The position numbers and the translations under genes are program-made. From Nonomuraea cavernae (GTDB taxonomy: Bacteria > Actinomycetota > Actinomycetes > Streptosporangiales > Streptosporangiaceae): DNA of 64,000 nt. The notes under the pieces are model-generated. The model was not told the DNA's origin. It did not search any database and saw only the letters and a list, made by a program, of their open reading frames with translations. The stretch covers positions 248,001 through 312,000 of the forward strand of contig NZ_BMNH01000003.1 of the NCBI RefSeq assembly GCF_014646355.1, read 5' to 3'. Every line of letters starts with the position of its first letter. Positions within the stretch are counted from its first letter, which is position 1. Shown piece after piece: positions 44,742 to 54,079 of the stretch.

Positions 44742-45596
44742 CTACCGGTTCCTGCTCAGCCACGCCTCCAGGGTCAGCAACTCCGGGTACCGCTCGCGGA
44801 GCGCGGCGATATCGGCCTGGTACCCCTTCTCGTCGAACCAGTCGAACATCTTCGCCACCTCCTCTGCCCCGGCCCGCAGTTCCTCGATCGGCTGCCGCTC
44901 GAAGCGAGTCGGAATGCCGTCGACCCTGGTGAACACCTCGCCGATCTGCCGCACGGTCAGCTCGTCGCCGGCGATCTCGATTTTCTTGCCGATGAACTCG
45001 GCCGGCGTGTCGAACGCGTCCGCCGCGATCCGGCCGATGTCGACCAGCGCGATCATCTGCAGCGAGGTGTCCGCGTCCAGCGCGATCGAACCGACCCGCT
45101 CGCCGTTCTCCGCCTGCGGCAGCATGGACGGCCAGTTCTCCATGAAGAACACCGGCCGCAGCACGGTCGCGGGCACGCCGATGGCATCGATGTGCGCCTC
45201 GATCTCCGTCTTGGTCTCGAAGTGGGCGACGCCGGACTCGCGCCCGGCGGCGCCGACGGAGCTGTAGACGAGGTGCGCGACGCCCGCGGCTTGGGCCGCG
45301 TCGGCGACGTTCCTGCCCTGCCGCACCTCGACCGCGGGGTGTGGGTCGGCCACGTCGGCGGGCTGCACGCTGAAGACGCCGTGCGCGCCCTGCGCCGCCG
45401 CGCGCAGCGACTCCGGGTCGTCGAGGTCGCCGGTGACCAGCTCCGCGCCGAGCGCCTTGAGCTCCCTGGCTTTCTGCTTGTCCGGGCCGCGGACGAGGGC
45501 GCGCACCGCCCAGCCGTCGTCGAGCAGCCTGCGGGCGACGGCGCCGCCCTGGCCACCGGTCGCGCCTGTGACCAGGACGGTTTTCTTGTTCGACAC
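44742..45596 (-). CDS. NmrA/NAD(P)-binding SDR-like protein
   Basis: 284-residue NmrA-type atypical short-chain dehydrogenase. The NAD(P)-binding loop is VLVTGATGGQGGAVARRLLDDGWAVRAL, then ELVTGDLDDPESLRAAAQGAHGVF and VYSSVGAAGRESGVAHFETK; the middle PVFFMENWPSML is typical of NmrA/HSCARG proteins. It could be a redox-sensing regulator or a reductase. GTG 45596 with GGGA upstream is preferred; the frame stays open far beyond this but without homology. It lies 50 bases downstream of the MFS gene on the same strand. Confidence 0.88.
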   Translation of the reverse strand: MSNKKTVLVTGATGGQGGAVARRLLDDGWAVRALVRGPDKQKARELKALGAELVTGDLDDPESLRAAAQGAHGVFSVQPADVADPHPAVEVRQGRNVADAAQAAGVAHLVYSSVGAAGRESGVAHFETKTEIEAHIDAIGVPATVLRPVFFMENWPSMLPQAENGERVGSIALDADTSLQMIALVDIGRIAADAFDTPAEFIGKKIEIAGDELTVRQIGEVFTRVDGIPTRFERQPIEELRAGAEEVAKMFDWFDEKGYQADIAALRERYPELLTLEAWLSRNR

Positions 45597-45646
45597 TGCT
45601 GGATCCCTTCCATGGTGTGACGGTGACATTGGCGGCAGCGGACAGG

Positions 45647-46909
45647 TCACGTGGAGCCGGCCGGATGACGCCTCTCTTGGACATTTCGCCGTTCCAGCAC
45701 CCACAGCACGAACATCCCGCAGGCCAGCACGCCTCCCAGGACGCTCACCGCCGTCCAGCCGCCACGCACCCACGCCACCGCGGCCAGCGCCGAGCCTGCG
45801 GCGCCGCCGGCGAAGAAGGCCGTCATCAACGCGGAGTTGAGCCGGTTGCGGATCTGCGGGCTCAGCGCGTAGATGACGTGCTGGTTGCTGTTGAGCACCG
45901 CCTGGTGTGCCAGGTTCAGCACGATCACCCCGCCGAGGAGCCACCAGAGGGAGCTCTCGCCCATGCCGATCAGCAGCCAGGCGGCGGCGAGCGCGGCGCT
46001 GCCGATCCCCGTGACCCGTTGCGCGTAGCCACGGTCGGCCAGCCGGCCGGCCACCGTCGTTGCCACCGTGCCCACCGCGCCCACCAGTCCGAGCAGTCCG
46101 ATGCCCCCCTCGGACCAGCCGTAGGCCGGGCCGGCGAGCAGGAAGGTCACGGCCGTCCACAGCACGTTGAACGAGGCGAGTGAGAGGGCGGCGATGCCGG
46201 CCCGCCACCGCAACACGGGCTCGTGGCGGAACAGCGCGATCGTCGAGCGCAACAGCGCCGGGTACGACAGCCCGATCGGGGTGTGCAGGGGCGGTAGGAA
46301 GCGCCACAGCAGCACTGTCACCCCGGCGATGAGGATCGCGCTCACCCAGTAGACCGTCCGCCAGCCGCCGAGTTCGGCGAGCCCTCCCGCGACCGTACGG
46401 GACAACAACGCGCCCAGCATCAGCCCGCTCATCACGGTGCCGATCACTCGGCCGCGCTGCGCCGGTGCCGCGAGCGTGGCGGCGTACGGCACCACGACCT
46501 GGGCCGCCACCGAGGTCAACGCGGTGAGCACGGTTCCGGCCAGCAGCAGTGCTCCGTTGGGCGCGGTCGCCGAGACCAGCAGGAACACCGCGGTGGCCGC
46601 GTACAGCATGACAGCGAGCCTGCGGCGTTCCACCAGGTCGCCGAGCGGCACGAGCAGGATCAGACCCAGTCCGTAGCCGACCTGCGCGGCCGTCACGATC
46701 ATTCCGGCCATCGTGGTGCTGAGCCGGAGTTCCCGGCCGAGCAGGTCCAGCAGCGGCTGGGCGAAGTAGTTGTTGGCCACCGAGAGCCCCGTCGCCGCGG
46801 ACATCAGGAGCAGCAGCCCGCGGCTCAGCGGCGCGCGACCGTCTGGCACCTCGGCGGCCTCGTGGTGCGTCGTGACGCGTGGAGTGCCTGATCCGGCTGC
46901 GTTCGTCAT
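45647..46909 (-). CDS. MFS transporter
   Basis: 420-residue major facilitator with 12 predicted helices. Motif A is GDLVERRRLAVML between helices 2 and 3, with GRVIGTVMSGLMLGALLSRTVAG further on. The family look (AraJ/YdhP type) suggests drug or metabolite efflux. I start at ATG 46909 behind GGGGAC; ATG 46927 would add six residues. Divergent from the LysR gene, and probably co-transcribed with the NmrA gene. Confidence 0.9.
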   Translation of the reverse strand: MTNAAGSGTPRVTTHHEAAEVPDGRAPLSRGLLLLMSAATGLSVANNYFAQPLLDLLGRELRLSTTMAGMIVTAAQVGYGLGLILLVPLGDLVERRRLAVMLYAATAVFLLVSATAPNGALLLAGTVLTALTSVAAQVVVPYAATLAAPAQRGRVIGTVMSGLMLGALLSRTVAGGLAELGGWRTVYWVSAILIAGVTVLLWRFLPPLHTPIGLSYPALLRSTIALFRHEPVLRWRAGIAALSLASFNVLWTAVTFLLAGPAYGWSEGGIGLLGLVGAVGTVATTVAGRLADRGYAQRVTGIGSAALAAAWLLIGMGESSLWWLLGGVIVLNLAHQAVLNSNQHVIYALSPQIRNRLNSALMTAFFAGGAAGSALAAVAWVRGGWTAVSVLGGVLACGMFVLWVLERRNVQERRHPAGST

Positions 46910-46925
46910 GTCCCCAGCCTTGGGC

Positions 46926-46974
46926 ATTGAGGATCAATGAGTCCAATGCATGTTTTTCACGGTAACGATCGTGA
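46926..46974. promoter_or_regulatory. LysR-type operator region
   Basis: Between the divergent MFS and LysR genes are ATTGA-GGA-TCAAT (46926-46938) and TCACG-N8-CGTGA (46957-46974), both inverted repeats; the first is a T-N11-A motif. These are good candidates for the recognition and activation sites of the adjacent LysR protein. Confidence 0.55.
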
Positions 46975-46988
46975 TTCATGATGGATTC

Positions 46989-47876
46989 GTGGAACTCCAG
47001 CAGATGCGCTATGTGGTCGCCGTGGCGGAGACGGCGAACTTCACCCGTGCCGCCGAACGTTGCCGAGTCGTCCAATCCGCACTGAGCCACCAGATCGCCC
47101 GGTTGGAACGCGAACTGGGCGCCCGGCTCTTCGACCGCACCAGCCGCCGGGTCAGACTGACCCCCGCCGGCGAAGCGTTCCTGCCCGCTGCCCGGCAGGC
47201 TCTCGACGCCGCCGAACGGGCGCGCGCCGAGGTGGCGGCGGCCTCCGGGGAGCTTCGCGGCCAGCTCGCCATCGGCACCATCCCGACCGTCACGGCGGTC
47301 GACCTGCCGAGCGCGCTGAAGAGCTTTCACGTGCGCCATCCGCAGGTGCGGATCACGCTGCGCGTGGGGGCGAGCGACGAGCTGGCCGAACAGGTACGGC
47401 AGGGCACGCTGGACATCGCGTTCCTCGGGCTGCCGCCGGACGTGCGACCGAAGGGGGTCCGGGGGCGCGCCCTGGCGCGGGGTGAGCTGGTCGCGGTGGT
47501 GGCGCCCGGCCACCCGCTGGCCGACATGGCCGACGTGGATCTGCGCCGGCTGTCGAGCGAGGTGTTCGTGGACTTTCCCGCCGGCACGGCCGCCCGCGCT
47601 CAGTCGGACGAGGCGTTCGCCGCCGCCGGCGTCAGCCGTGAGGTCGCCTTCGAGGTGACGAACGCGGATCTCCTGGCGCGGCTGGTCCGGCTGGGTCTGG
47701 GGATCGGCATGATGCCCGCCGCCTTCGCCCCCGAACTCCGTGATGTGCGCGTCGTCGAGCTCCGTGATCCACCCACCCGGGTGGAGCACCTGATCTGGAG
47801 CCGCCAGCGCCCCGCACCGGCCGCCGCCGCGTTCCTGGAGGCCCTGGACCTCCCGGCAGCGCTCATGGTCACCTGA
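46989..47876 (+). CDS. LysR-family transcriptional regulator
   Basis: 295-residue LysR regulator. The HTH is LQQMRYVVAVAETANFTRAAERCRVVQSALSHQIARLERELGARLFDRTSRRVRLTPAG; the effector domain contains LAIGTIPTVTAVDLPSALKSFHVRHPQVRITLRVG. GTG 46989 (VELQQM) is the family start; the upstream extension to 46950 lies in the operator region. It probably activates the divergent MFS/NmrA pair. Confidence 0.92.
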   Translation: MELQQMRYVVAVAETANFTRAAERCRVVQSALSHQIARLERELGARLFDRTSRRVRLTPAGEAFLPAARQALDAAERARAEVAAASGELRGQLAIGTIPTVTAVDLPSALKSFHVRHPQVRITLRVGASDELAEQVRQGTLDIAFLGLPPDVRPKGVRGRALARGELVAVVAPGHPLADMADVDLRRLSSEVFVDFPAGTAARAQSDEAFAAAGVSREVAFEVTNADLLARLVRLGLGIGMMPAAFAPELRDVRVVELRDPPTRVEHLIWSRQRPAPAAAAFLEALDLPAALMVT

Positions 47877-47964
47877 GTTGGCTCGGACTGCGCCCATGAC
47901 CGGCCGGAATTGCCCACGGAACCGCGGAACCCGCGGCGCTGTTCGACTGGTGAGAAGATCGGGG

Positions 47965-48519
47965 GTGCTCCGAATAGCCAACGCAGTAGTCGCGAGATTG
48001 CCGGAACCACTGCGCGCACTCGCGCTGAAGCACCGCGAACCGCTGAAGTTCGCGGCGGTGGGTGGAACAGCGTTCTTAGTGGACAACACGGTGTTCTATG
48101 GGCTGAAGCTCACCTTCTTGGAACCGAAGCCGGTGACCGCGAAGATCATCGCGGTGCTCGTGGCGACGATCGTGTCCTACGTGCTGAACCGCGAATGGTC
48201 GTTCCGGACCAGGGGCGGCCGTGAGCGCCGTCACGAGGCGGCGCTGTTCTTCCTGGTCAGTGGCGTCGGTCTGGTGCTCAGCTCCGCGCCGCTATGGATC
48301 TCCCGGTACGTGTTCCGTCTGGAGACCCCGGAGGTGAGCCTGCTGACCCAGGAGATCGCCGACTTCATGAGCGCGCAGATCATCGGCACGCTGATCGCCA
48401 TGGTCTTCCGCTTCTGGGCGCTGCGGAAGTGGGTCTTCCCCGACGAGAAGACCGAGTCGGGCGGCGTGCGACCGGCTCCCACTCCCGATTCCACCTCCAC
48501 GTCGGGCGGTCAGCGGTAG
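47965..48519 (+). CDS. GtrA-family membrane protein
   Basis: 184-residue GtrA-like protein with four predicted membrane helices: LKFAAVGGTAFLVDNTVFYGLK, AKIIAVLVATIVSYVLNREWSF, AALFFLVSGVGLVLSSAPLWI and MSAQIIGTLIAMVFRFWALRKWVF. GtrA proteins are linked to glycan or polyprenyl-sugar transfer across the membrane. I chose GTG 47965 because it starts just before the family region; GTG 47950 is possible. The last ten bases overlap the convergent ABC transporter gene. Confidence 0.85.
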   Translation: MLRIANAVVARLPEPLRALALKHREPLKFAAVGGTAFLVDNTVFYGLKLTFLEPKPVTAKIIAVLVATIVSYVLNREWSFRTRGGRERRHEAALFFLVSGVGLVLSSAPLWISRYVFRLETPEVSLLTQEIADFMSAQIIGTLIAMVFRFWALRKWVFPDEKTESGGVRPAPTPDSTSTSGGQR

Positions 48520-50372
48520 GCCGAGGCCTGCAGGGTGTAGAGCTCGGTGTAGAGGCCGCCGAGCGCCATGAGCGTCTCGTGGTCGCCCTCCTCCGTGACG
48601 AGCCCGTGGTCGAGCACGTAGATGCGGTCGGCGTAGCGGACGCTGGCCAGGCGGTGGGTGATCAGCAGCACCGTCCGTCCGTCGGAGTGGCCGCGGATCC
48701 GCTCGAACAGCGCGTGCTCGGCCCGCGCGTCGAGGGAGGCGGTCGGCTCGTCGCAGATGAGCAGGTCGGCCTCCCGGTGGAAGCCGCGGGCCACGGCGAT
48801 GCGCTGCCACTGGCCGCCCGACAGCTCGTGCCCGTCCTTGAAGCGCCGGTCGAGCAGCGTGCGGTAGCCGTGGGGGAGCTCGGCGATGACCTCGTCGGCC
48901 CCGGCCACCGCGGCGGCCGTGTGCAGGGCGGCCTCGCCCTTGCCGGTGCCCATCGTGATGTTGTAGCGGGCGTTGAGCGGCCAGCGTGTGTGATCCTGGG
49001 CGATGACCCCGGTGCGCCGGCGGATCGCTTCGGGATCGACCTCGCGCAGGTCGACGTCGTCCCAGGTGACCCGCCCGGTGTCGGGCTCGTACAGGCCCGA
49101 CAGGATCTTGGCCAGGGTGGTCTTGCCCGAGCCGTTCTCGCCGACGAACGCGACGACCTCACCGCGTTTGATCTCGACCGAGACGCCGCGCAGCGCGGGG
49201 GTCTCGGAGCCGGGGTAGGTGAAGGCGGCGTTCTCGACGCTGATCCGCTCGAAGCGCGCCGGCGGCCGCCCGGGACGTGACACGGCCAGGCGGCCCTCGG
49301 CCTGATCGCAGAACTCGACGAAGTCGGTGAAGTAGAGGCCCTCCTCGTAGAGGCGGTTGGTGGCGTACAGGAGGTTGGCCAGGGAGGACTGGCCCGACCT
49401 GATGGCGAGCACGGCCGTGCCGGCCACGGCGAGCGGGATCGCGCCGACCGCGAGCAGGACGCCGAGTGCCACGTAGACGAGGGCGCTGCCGAGCCCGCCG
49501 AGCGCCTCGCCGACGATCCTGGCGATCGTCTGCCGCCTGGCCAGCCGGAGCAGCACCTCCTGTTCGGCCCGCGCCACCGAGTCGTACAACCGCAGCAGGA
49601 AACCGCGCATGGTGAACGAACGGACCTCGGCGGCCGGGCTGCGGTTGGCGAGTAACTCCGCGATGATCCACTTGTGCCGGTGAGCCGGGATGAGCGCGTA
49701 GAGCGTGGAGTAGCGCATCCGGGCGGCGCGCACCGTGGCCCACGCGTCGGGCAGCACGGCGAGCAGGAGCAGCGGCAGCAGCACCGGGTGCAGCACGCCG
49801 AGCACCCCGGCCACCGCCGCGATGCCGATCGCGGCCGTGACCACGTCGACGGCCAGCGCCACCACGGAGTCGGCGGTGGCCACGCCGCGCATCCGGGCCC
49901 GCTGGAGCGCGTCATGGAACTCCGGGTCGTCGTAGGCGACCAGGTCGACCCGGCTGGTCAGGCCGTAGAGGCGCTCCTCGGTCAGGCGGGTGATCTGGGG
50001 TTCGAGCCGCTGTTGCGCCCAGCCCGCGCCCGCCTGCGTCGCGGTGCGCAGCGCCGCCGCCGCGCCCACCATGACCAGGCTGGGCAGCGCCGCTCGCACC
50101 CGCTCGGGCGTCGGCCCCTCCTCGAAGAGCGCGGTCAGCACGCCGGTGGTGGCGAGCAGCCCGAACGCGGTGAAGACGCCGCCCAGCAGGCTCAGCACGA
50201 CCGTCGCCACCGTGTCGCGCGGGCTGGCCCGCCAGGCCATGCCCATCGCCTGGCGGACGAGGGAGGGCAGCCGTCTGGCGATGGTCAGGAAACCCGCCTC
50301 GGCCATCTGGTCGGTGTGGATGTGCCACTCGGACAGGGAGATCTCGCCGAGTTCGAGGGGTTCGTCGGCCAT
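48510..50372 (-). CDS. ABC transporter, fused membrane and ATPase domains
   Basis: 620-residue half-transporter exporter. The membrane domain (about residues 55-330) includes ATVVLSLLGGVFTAFGLLATTG and LHPVLLPLLLLAVLPDAW. The nucleotide-binding domain follows from about 365, with Walker A VGENGSGKTTLAKIL, signature LSGGQWQRIAVARG, Walker B LLICDEPTASLD and ITHRLASV. The ATG at 50372 is the first with the expected N-terminal length. The substrate is unknown; the style resembles lipid, peptide or drug exporters that form homodimers. Confidence 0.9.
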   Translation of the reverse strand: MADEPLELGEISLSEWHIHTDQMAEAGFLTIARRLPSLVRQAMGMAWRASPRDTVATVVLSLLGGVFTAFGLLATTGVLTALFEEGPTPERVRAALPSLVMVGAAAALRTATQAGAGWAQQRLEPQITRLTEERLYGLTSRVDLVAYDDPEFHDALQRARMRGVATADSVVALAVDVVTAAIGIAAVAGVLGVLHPVLLPLLLLAVLPDAWATVRAARMRYSTLYALIPAHRHKWIIAELLANRSPAAEVRSFTMRGFLLRLYDSVARAEQEVLLRLARRQTIARIVGEALGGLGSALVYVALGVLLAVGAIPLAVAGTAVLAIRSGQSSLANLLYATNRLYEEGLYFTDFVEFCDQAEGRLAVSRPGRPPARFERISVENAAFTYPGSETPALRGVSVEIKRGEVVAFVGENGSGKTTLAKILSGLYEPDTGRVTWDDVDLREVDPEAIRRRTGVIAQDHTRWPLNARYNITMGTGKGEAALHTAAAVAGADEVIAELPHGYRTLLDRRFKDGHELSGGQWQRIAVARGFHREADLLICDEPTASLDARAEHALFERIRGHSDGRTVLLITHRLASVRYADRIYVLDHGLVTEEGDHETLMALGGLYTELYTLQASAYR

Positions 50373-50895
50373 ACCGTTGGTTGTGCCCGGCGGGTCGGCA
50401 CTTCCCCCTCGAATCGCGGCGCGGGGTGGGCGGGAGCCGTTGATCCGGACGCGTCCTACACATCGGGGCCGCGCGCGACTACATCCTCGAATGGCCATCT
50501 CGGCGCATGCGCGTTCCCGGCCCGCGCGCCTAGCGTTTCTGCCTGTGGCCGGCCACGGCGCGCCGCGTCTCTGGCTCCTCCTGCCTGGAGCTTCCCGCGC
50601 ACGACGCGTCGCGGCCGGTCCGCCGTGGACGTCACGCGTTCCCGTGAGGCCGGGTCTCCTCGGAGGGGTGGGGGCCGGGCTCCGGCCGCGTGACAGCGGG
50701 CTCGGACCGCGCAGGGTCCGAGCCCGCACCTCCCAGGTCACGCGGTCCCTCCTCCGCCCGGCGGGCGCGCCTCGCCCTACATACATCGGCGCTTTCCGCG
50801 ACTTCCGCGCGACCGTGCAGGGCCGGTTGCGTATGCGGACCTGTTACCGCACATGCCTTGACGCCCGTGAGTGCGAAATGGCTTGATTGCCCTAC
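50373..50895. other. long divergent intergenic region with a hairpin
   Basis: The region 50373-50958 between two divergent genes holds no convincing gene. It contains a perfect 13-base-pair hairpin, GCGGGCTCGGACC (50696-50708) with GGTCCGAGCCCGC (50715-50727) and a six-base loop. Terminators are not expected between two promoters, so an intervening transcript such as a small RNA is possible. Open frames crossing the region have no homology I recognise. Confidence 0.45.
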
Positions 50896-50929
50896 TGACA
50901 ACGTTGTCAACTCTCTTCGTTGTCAACTC
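50896..50929. promoter_or_regulatory. LacI-type operator before the sugar transporter
   Basis: TGACAACGTTGTCA (50896-50909) is a perfect palindrome with the central CG typical of LacI-family sites. GTTGTCAACTC is repeated directly at 50903-50913 and 50919-50929. The sites lie 30-60 bases before ATG 50959, so a sugar-responsive repressor is likely; no LacI gene is in the window. Confidence 0.7.
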
Positions 50930-50958
50930 ACCTCGGGGTATCGAAGGGATGGAGTGCG

Positions 50959-52248
50959 ATGCGACGAAGGTGGATGGCGGCCGTCGCGATCACCATGGCG
51001 AGCGCGCTGAGCCTGTCCGCCTGTGGCGGCGACCAGGCGGCAGAGCCGACCACGGGCGGTGGCGACGCGGCGAAGCAGGTCGAGGTGTTCTCCTGGTGGA
51101 CCGGGCCGGGAGAGGCCGACGGGCTGCAGGCGATGAAGCAGATCTTCGAGAAGCAGAACCCCTCGTTCACGTTCTTCGACGCGGCGGTGGCCGGCGGCTC
51201 GGGTGACAAGGCCAAGGCGCTGCTGCAGTCGAAGCTCCAGGCCGACACCCCGCCCGACACCTTCCAGGGGCACGCGGGCGCGGAGTTGCAGGGCTACATC
51301 AAGGCCGGCGACCTGGAGGAGCTCAACTCCCTCTACGACGAGCTCAAGCTCCAGGACGTCTTCCCGGCCCAGCTGATCGACCAGATCAGCGTCGACGGCA
51401 AGATCTACTCGGTGCCGGTGAACATCCACCGCTCCAACGTCCTGTGGTTCAACCCCGGGGTCCTCAAGGAGGCCGGGGTCGCCGGAGCGCCCAAGACGAT
51501 CGAGGAGTTCACCGCCGCGCTGCAGAAGGTCAAGGCCAAGGGCAAGATCCCGCTCTCCATCGGCTCCGAGTGGACCGTCACCCACCTGCTGGAGAGCGTC
51601 CTGCTCGGCTCGCTCGGCACCGACGCCTACAACGCGCTGTTCAAGCCGGGCGCCGACTGGAACAGCGCCGAGGTGACCAAGGCGCTGGAGAGCTTCAAGA
51701 CGATCATGTCGTACGCGGGCGACCCGCAGGACGACTGGCAGCCCGCCGCCAAGCAGGTGGCCGACGGCGAGGCCGCGTTCAACATCATGGGCGACTGGGC
51801 CTACGGCTACTTCCACAACCCGCCGGAGGGCGGCCTGGGCAAGACGTCGAAGACCGACTTCGACTGGGCGCCCGCTCCCGGCACCGAGGGCACCTACCTG
51901 TGGCTGTCCGACAGCTTCACCCTGCCCAAGGGCGCGAAGAACCGTGACGGGGCCCTCGCCTGGCTCAAGGTCGCGGCCAGCAAGGAGGGCCAGGACGCCT
52001 TCAACCCGAAGAAGGGCTCCATCCCGGCCCGCAAGGACGCCGACCAGGCGCTCTACACCGACTACCTGGCCGACGCGCTGAAGGACTGGTCGGGCGACAA
52101 GCTGGCCGGCTCGATCCAGCACGGCGTCTCGGTGAACCAGCCGTGGCTGGCCTCGATCAACGAGGCGGTCGGCCTGTTCCTCGGCACCAAGGACGTCGCC
52201 GCCCTGCAGAAGGCCCTGGCCGACGCGGCCACGGCCAACGCCCAGTAA
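50959..52248 (+). CDS. CUT1 sugar-binding lipoprotein
   Basis: 429-residue extracellular solute-binding protein of a carbohydrate ABC importer (family 1). The signal peptide MRRRWMAAVAITMASALSLSAC has a lipobox with Cys22. The body is typical of oligosaccharide-binding proteins: EVFSWWTGPGEADGLQAMKQIFEKQNP, NIHRSNVLWFNPGVLKEAG, NIMGDWAYGYF. It is followed by two permease genes, with no ATPase, so a shared MsiK-type ATPase is probably used. Confidence 0.93.
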   Translation: MRRRWMAAVAITMASALSLSACGGDQAAEPTTGGGDAAKQVEVFSWWTGPGEADGLQAMKQIFEKQNPSFTFFDAAVAGGSGDKAKALLQSKLQADTPPDTFQGHAGAELQGYIKAGDLEELNSLYDELKLQDVFPAQLIDQISVDGKIYSVPVNIHRSNVLWFNPGVLKEAGVAGAPKTIEEFTAALQKVKAKGKIPLSIGSEWTVTHLLESVLLGSLGTDAYNALFKPGADWNSAEVTKALESFKTIMSYAGDPQDDWQPAAKQVADGEAAFNIMGDWAYGYFHNPPEGGLGKTSKTDFDWAPAPGTEGTYLWLSDSFTLPKGAKNRDGALAWLKVAASKEGQDAFNPKKGSIPARKDADQALYTDYLADALKDWSGDKLAGSIQHGVSVNQPWLASINEAVGLFLGTKDVAALQKALADAATANAQ

Positions 52249-52308
52249 CCCACGTACCGGCAGGCGTCCATCCCCGGGCGCCTGCCGTACTCCTTGGAGG
52301 GAGTGGTT

Positions 52309-53190
52309 GTGAGGCGGGCACGCACCTGGCTGCCGGGACTGCTCCTGGTCGCGCCGTCGATCGTGGCGATCGGGGTGTTCGTGTACGGCATGCTGGGCTG
52401 GAACTTCCGGCTGGCCATGACCGACGAGCACGACGAGGTGACCGAGGGGAAGTTCGTCGGGCTCGACAACTTCATCAGCCTCTGGGACCAGCCCCGATGG
52501 CACATCTCGGTCAACCACGCGATCGTCTTCACGATCGTGTTCGTGCTGGGCGCGCTGGTGCTCGGCTGGCTGCTGGCCTTCCTGATGGAGAAGGGGATCA
52601 GGGGCGAGGGCACGTTCCGGGCGATCTACCTGTTCCCGATGGCCATCTCGTTCGTCGCCACCGGCATCGTGTGGCGGTGGCTGATGAACTCCGGCATGGA
52701 CGAGCGGGCGGTCGGGCTCAACCGGCTGTTCGACGCGATCGGGTTGCCGCAGTGGCAGTGGTTCCGGGATCCGGACTGGGGGATGGCCGCGATGGCGCTC
52801 CCGGCCGTGTGGCAGATGTCCGGATATGTCATGGCATTGTTTTTGGCTGGCTTCCGGGGCGTCCCCGAGGAGCTGCGTGAGGCCGCCCGGGTCGACGGGT
52901 GCACCGAGTGGGGCGTCTACCGGCACGTCGTGCTGCCCCTGCTGCGCCCGGTGACGCTCTCGGCGCTGATCATCCTCGGGCACATCTCGCTGAAGGTGTT
53001 CGACCTGATCGTGGCGGTGTCGGGCAAGCAGATCATCACCGACGTGCCGGCGGTGTTCATGTGGGTCGCGGTCTTCGACTCCCACGATCCGGCCAAGGGC
53101 GCCACCATCGCCTCGTACATCGTGCTGAGCGTCGCGATCTTCGTGATCCCCTACCTCGTCTGGTCCGTACGCAAGGAGAGGCGCACATGA
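52309..53190 (+). CDS. CUT1 sugar permease, MalF type
   Basis: 293-residue inner-membrane permease with six predicted helices. The coupling motif is EELREAARVDGCTEWGVYRHVVLPLLRP. GTG 52309 is selected because GGAGGGA (52296-52302) lies six bases before it. It forms the channel with the next gene, which overlaps by four bases. Confidence 0.92.
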   Translation: MRRARTWLPGLLLVAPSIVAIGVFVYGMLGWNFRLAMTDEHDEVTEGKFVGLDNFISLWDQPRWHISVNHAIVFTIVFVLGALVLGWLLAFLMEKGIRGEGTFRAIYLFPMAISFVATGIVWRWLMNSGMDERAVGLNRLFDAIGLPQWQWFRDPDWGMAAMALPAVWQMSGYVMALFLAGFRGVPEELREAARVDGCTEWGVYRHVVLPLLRPVTLSALIILGHISLKVFDLIVAVSGKQIITDVPAVFMWVAVFDSHDPAKGATIASYIVLSVAIFVIPYLVWSVRKERRT

Positions 53191-54044
53191 CGGCGGTGGC
53201 CGGGCGAAGGCGGGTGTTCACCGGGCTGCGGCTCGCGGTGCTGATCGCCTTCGTGGCGATCTTCCTGATCCCGATCTACGTCCTGCTGGTCACCAGCTTC
53301 AAGCCGCTCACCGAGGCCGACCCCGGACAGGCCTGGAACCTGCCGCAGACCTGGACCCTCGAGGCGTGGCGGGTGGCGTGGGAGAAGCTGGCGCCCGGGC
53401 TGTGGAACAGCGTGCTGCTCGCGGTGCCCGGCTCGCTGCTGTCGTGCGTGCTGGGCTCGATGAACGGCTACGTGCTGTCCAAGTGGCGCTTCCCGGGCGC
53501 CGACCTGCTGTTCACGCTCTTCCTGTTCGGCATGTTCATCCCCTACCAGGGCGTGATGATCCCGCTGGTGCAGCTGCTGGTCGGGCTCAACGAGCTGACC
53601 GGGCTGCAGGGCGTCTTCTACGGCGGCATCCCGGGGCTGGTGCTGGCGCACGTGGTCTACGGCATCCCGATCTGCACGCTGATCTTCCGCAACTACTACG
53701 TCACGATCCCCGACGAGCTCATCGAGGCGTCGCGGGTCGACGGCGCGGGGATGCTGCGGACGTACGGGTCGGTGGTGCTGCCGGTGTCGGCGCCCGCCAT
53801 CGCCGTAGTGATCATCTGGCAGTTCACCGCGCTGTGGAACGACTTCCTGTTCGCCGTCTTCCTCACCGGGCCGACGAGCTGGCCCGCCACCGTGATGCTC
53901 AACAACATCGCCGGCGCGCAGGCCACCCCGTACAGCCAGCAGATGGCGGCGGCGATCCTGGCCTCGATCCCGACGATGCTGATCTACGTCCTGCTGGGCC
54001 GCTTCTTCATGCGCGGCCTCATGGCGGGCGCCCTCAAGGGCTGA
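53187..54044 (+). CDS. CUT1 sugar permease, MalG type
   Basis: 285-residue permease with six predicted helices. The EAA motif is DELIEASRVDGAGMLRTYGSVVLPVSAP and the ending is LLGRFFMRGLMAGALKG, the typical MalG-type C-terminus. ATG 53187 overlaps the preceding stop (ATGA) behind GGAGAG. Last gene of the rightward sugar operon; it converges on the D-2-hydroxyacid dehydrogenase with 35 bases between stops. Confidence 0.93.
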   Translation: MTAVAGRRRVFTGLRLAVLIAFVAIFLIPIYVLLVTSFKPLTEADPGQAWNLPQTWTLEAWRVAWEKLAPGLWNSVLLAVPGSLLSCVLGSMNGYVLSKWRFPGADLLFTLFLFGMFIPYQGVMIPLVQLLVGLNELTGLQGVFYGGIPGLVLAHVVYGIPICTLIFRNYYVTIPDELIEASRVDGAGMLRTYGSVVLPVSAPAIAVVIIWQFTALWNDFLFAVFLTGPTSWPATVMLNNIAGAQATPYSQQMAAAILASIPTMLIYVLLGRFFMRGLMAGALKG

Positions 54045-54079
54045 GCCCCCCGGGGCTGAGCGGAGGGACGAGCCGCGGC

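Noticed and set aside
44742..48089. Apparent 1115-codon fusion on the minus strand ending in the NmrA protein
   Set aside because: Only the last 284 codons have homology; the upstream part covers the MFS and LysR genes in the wrong frame. A GTG with a ribosome site at 45596 is the natural start.
50632..50910. Minus-strand 92-codon frame in the long divergent region
   Set aside because: Arg/Ala/Glu-rich composition without homology or ribosome site, and it crosses the hairpin; not supported as a gene.
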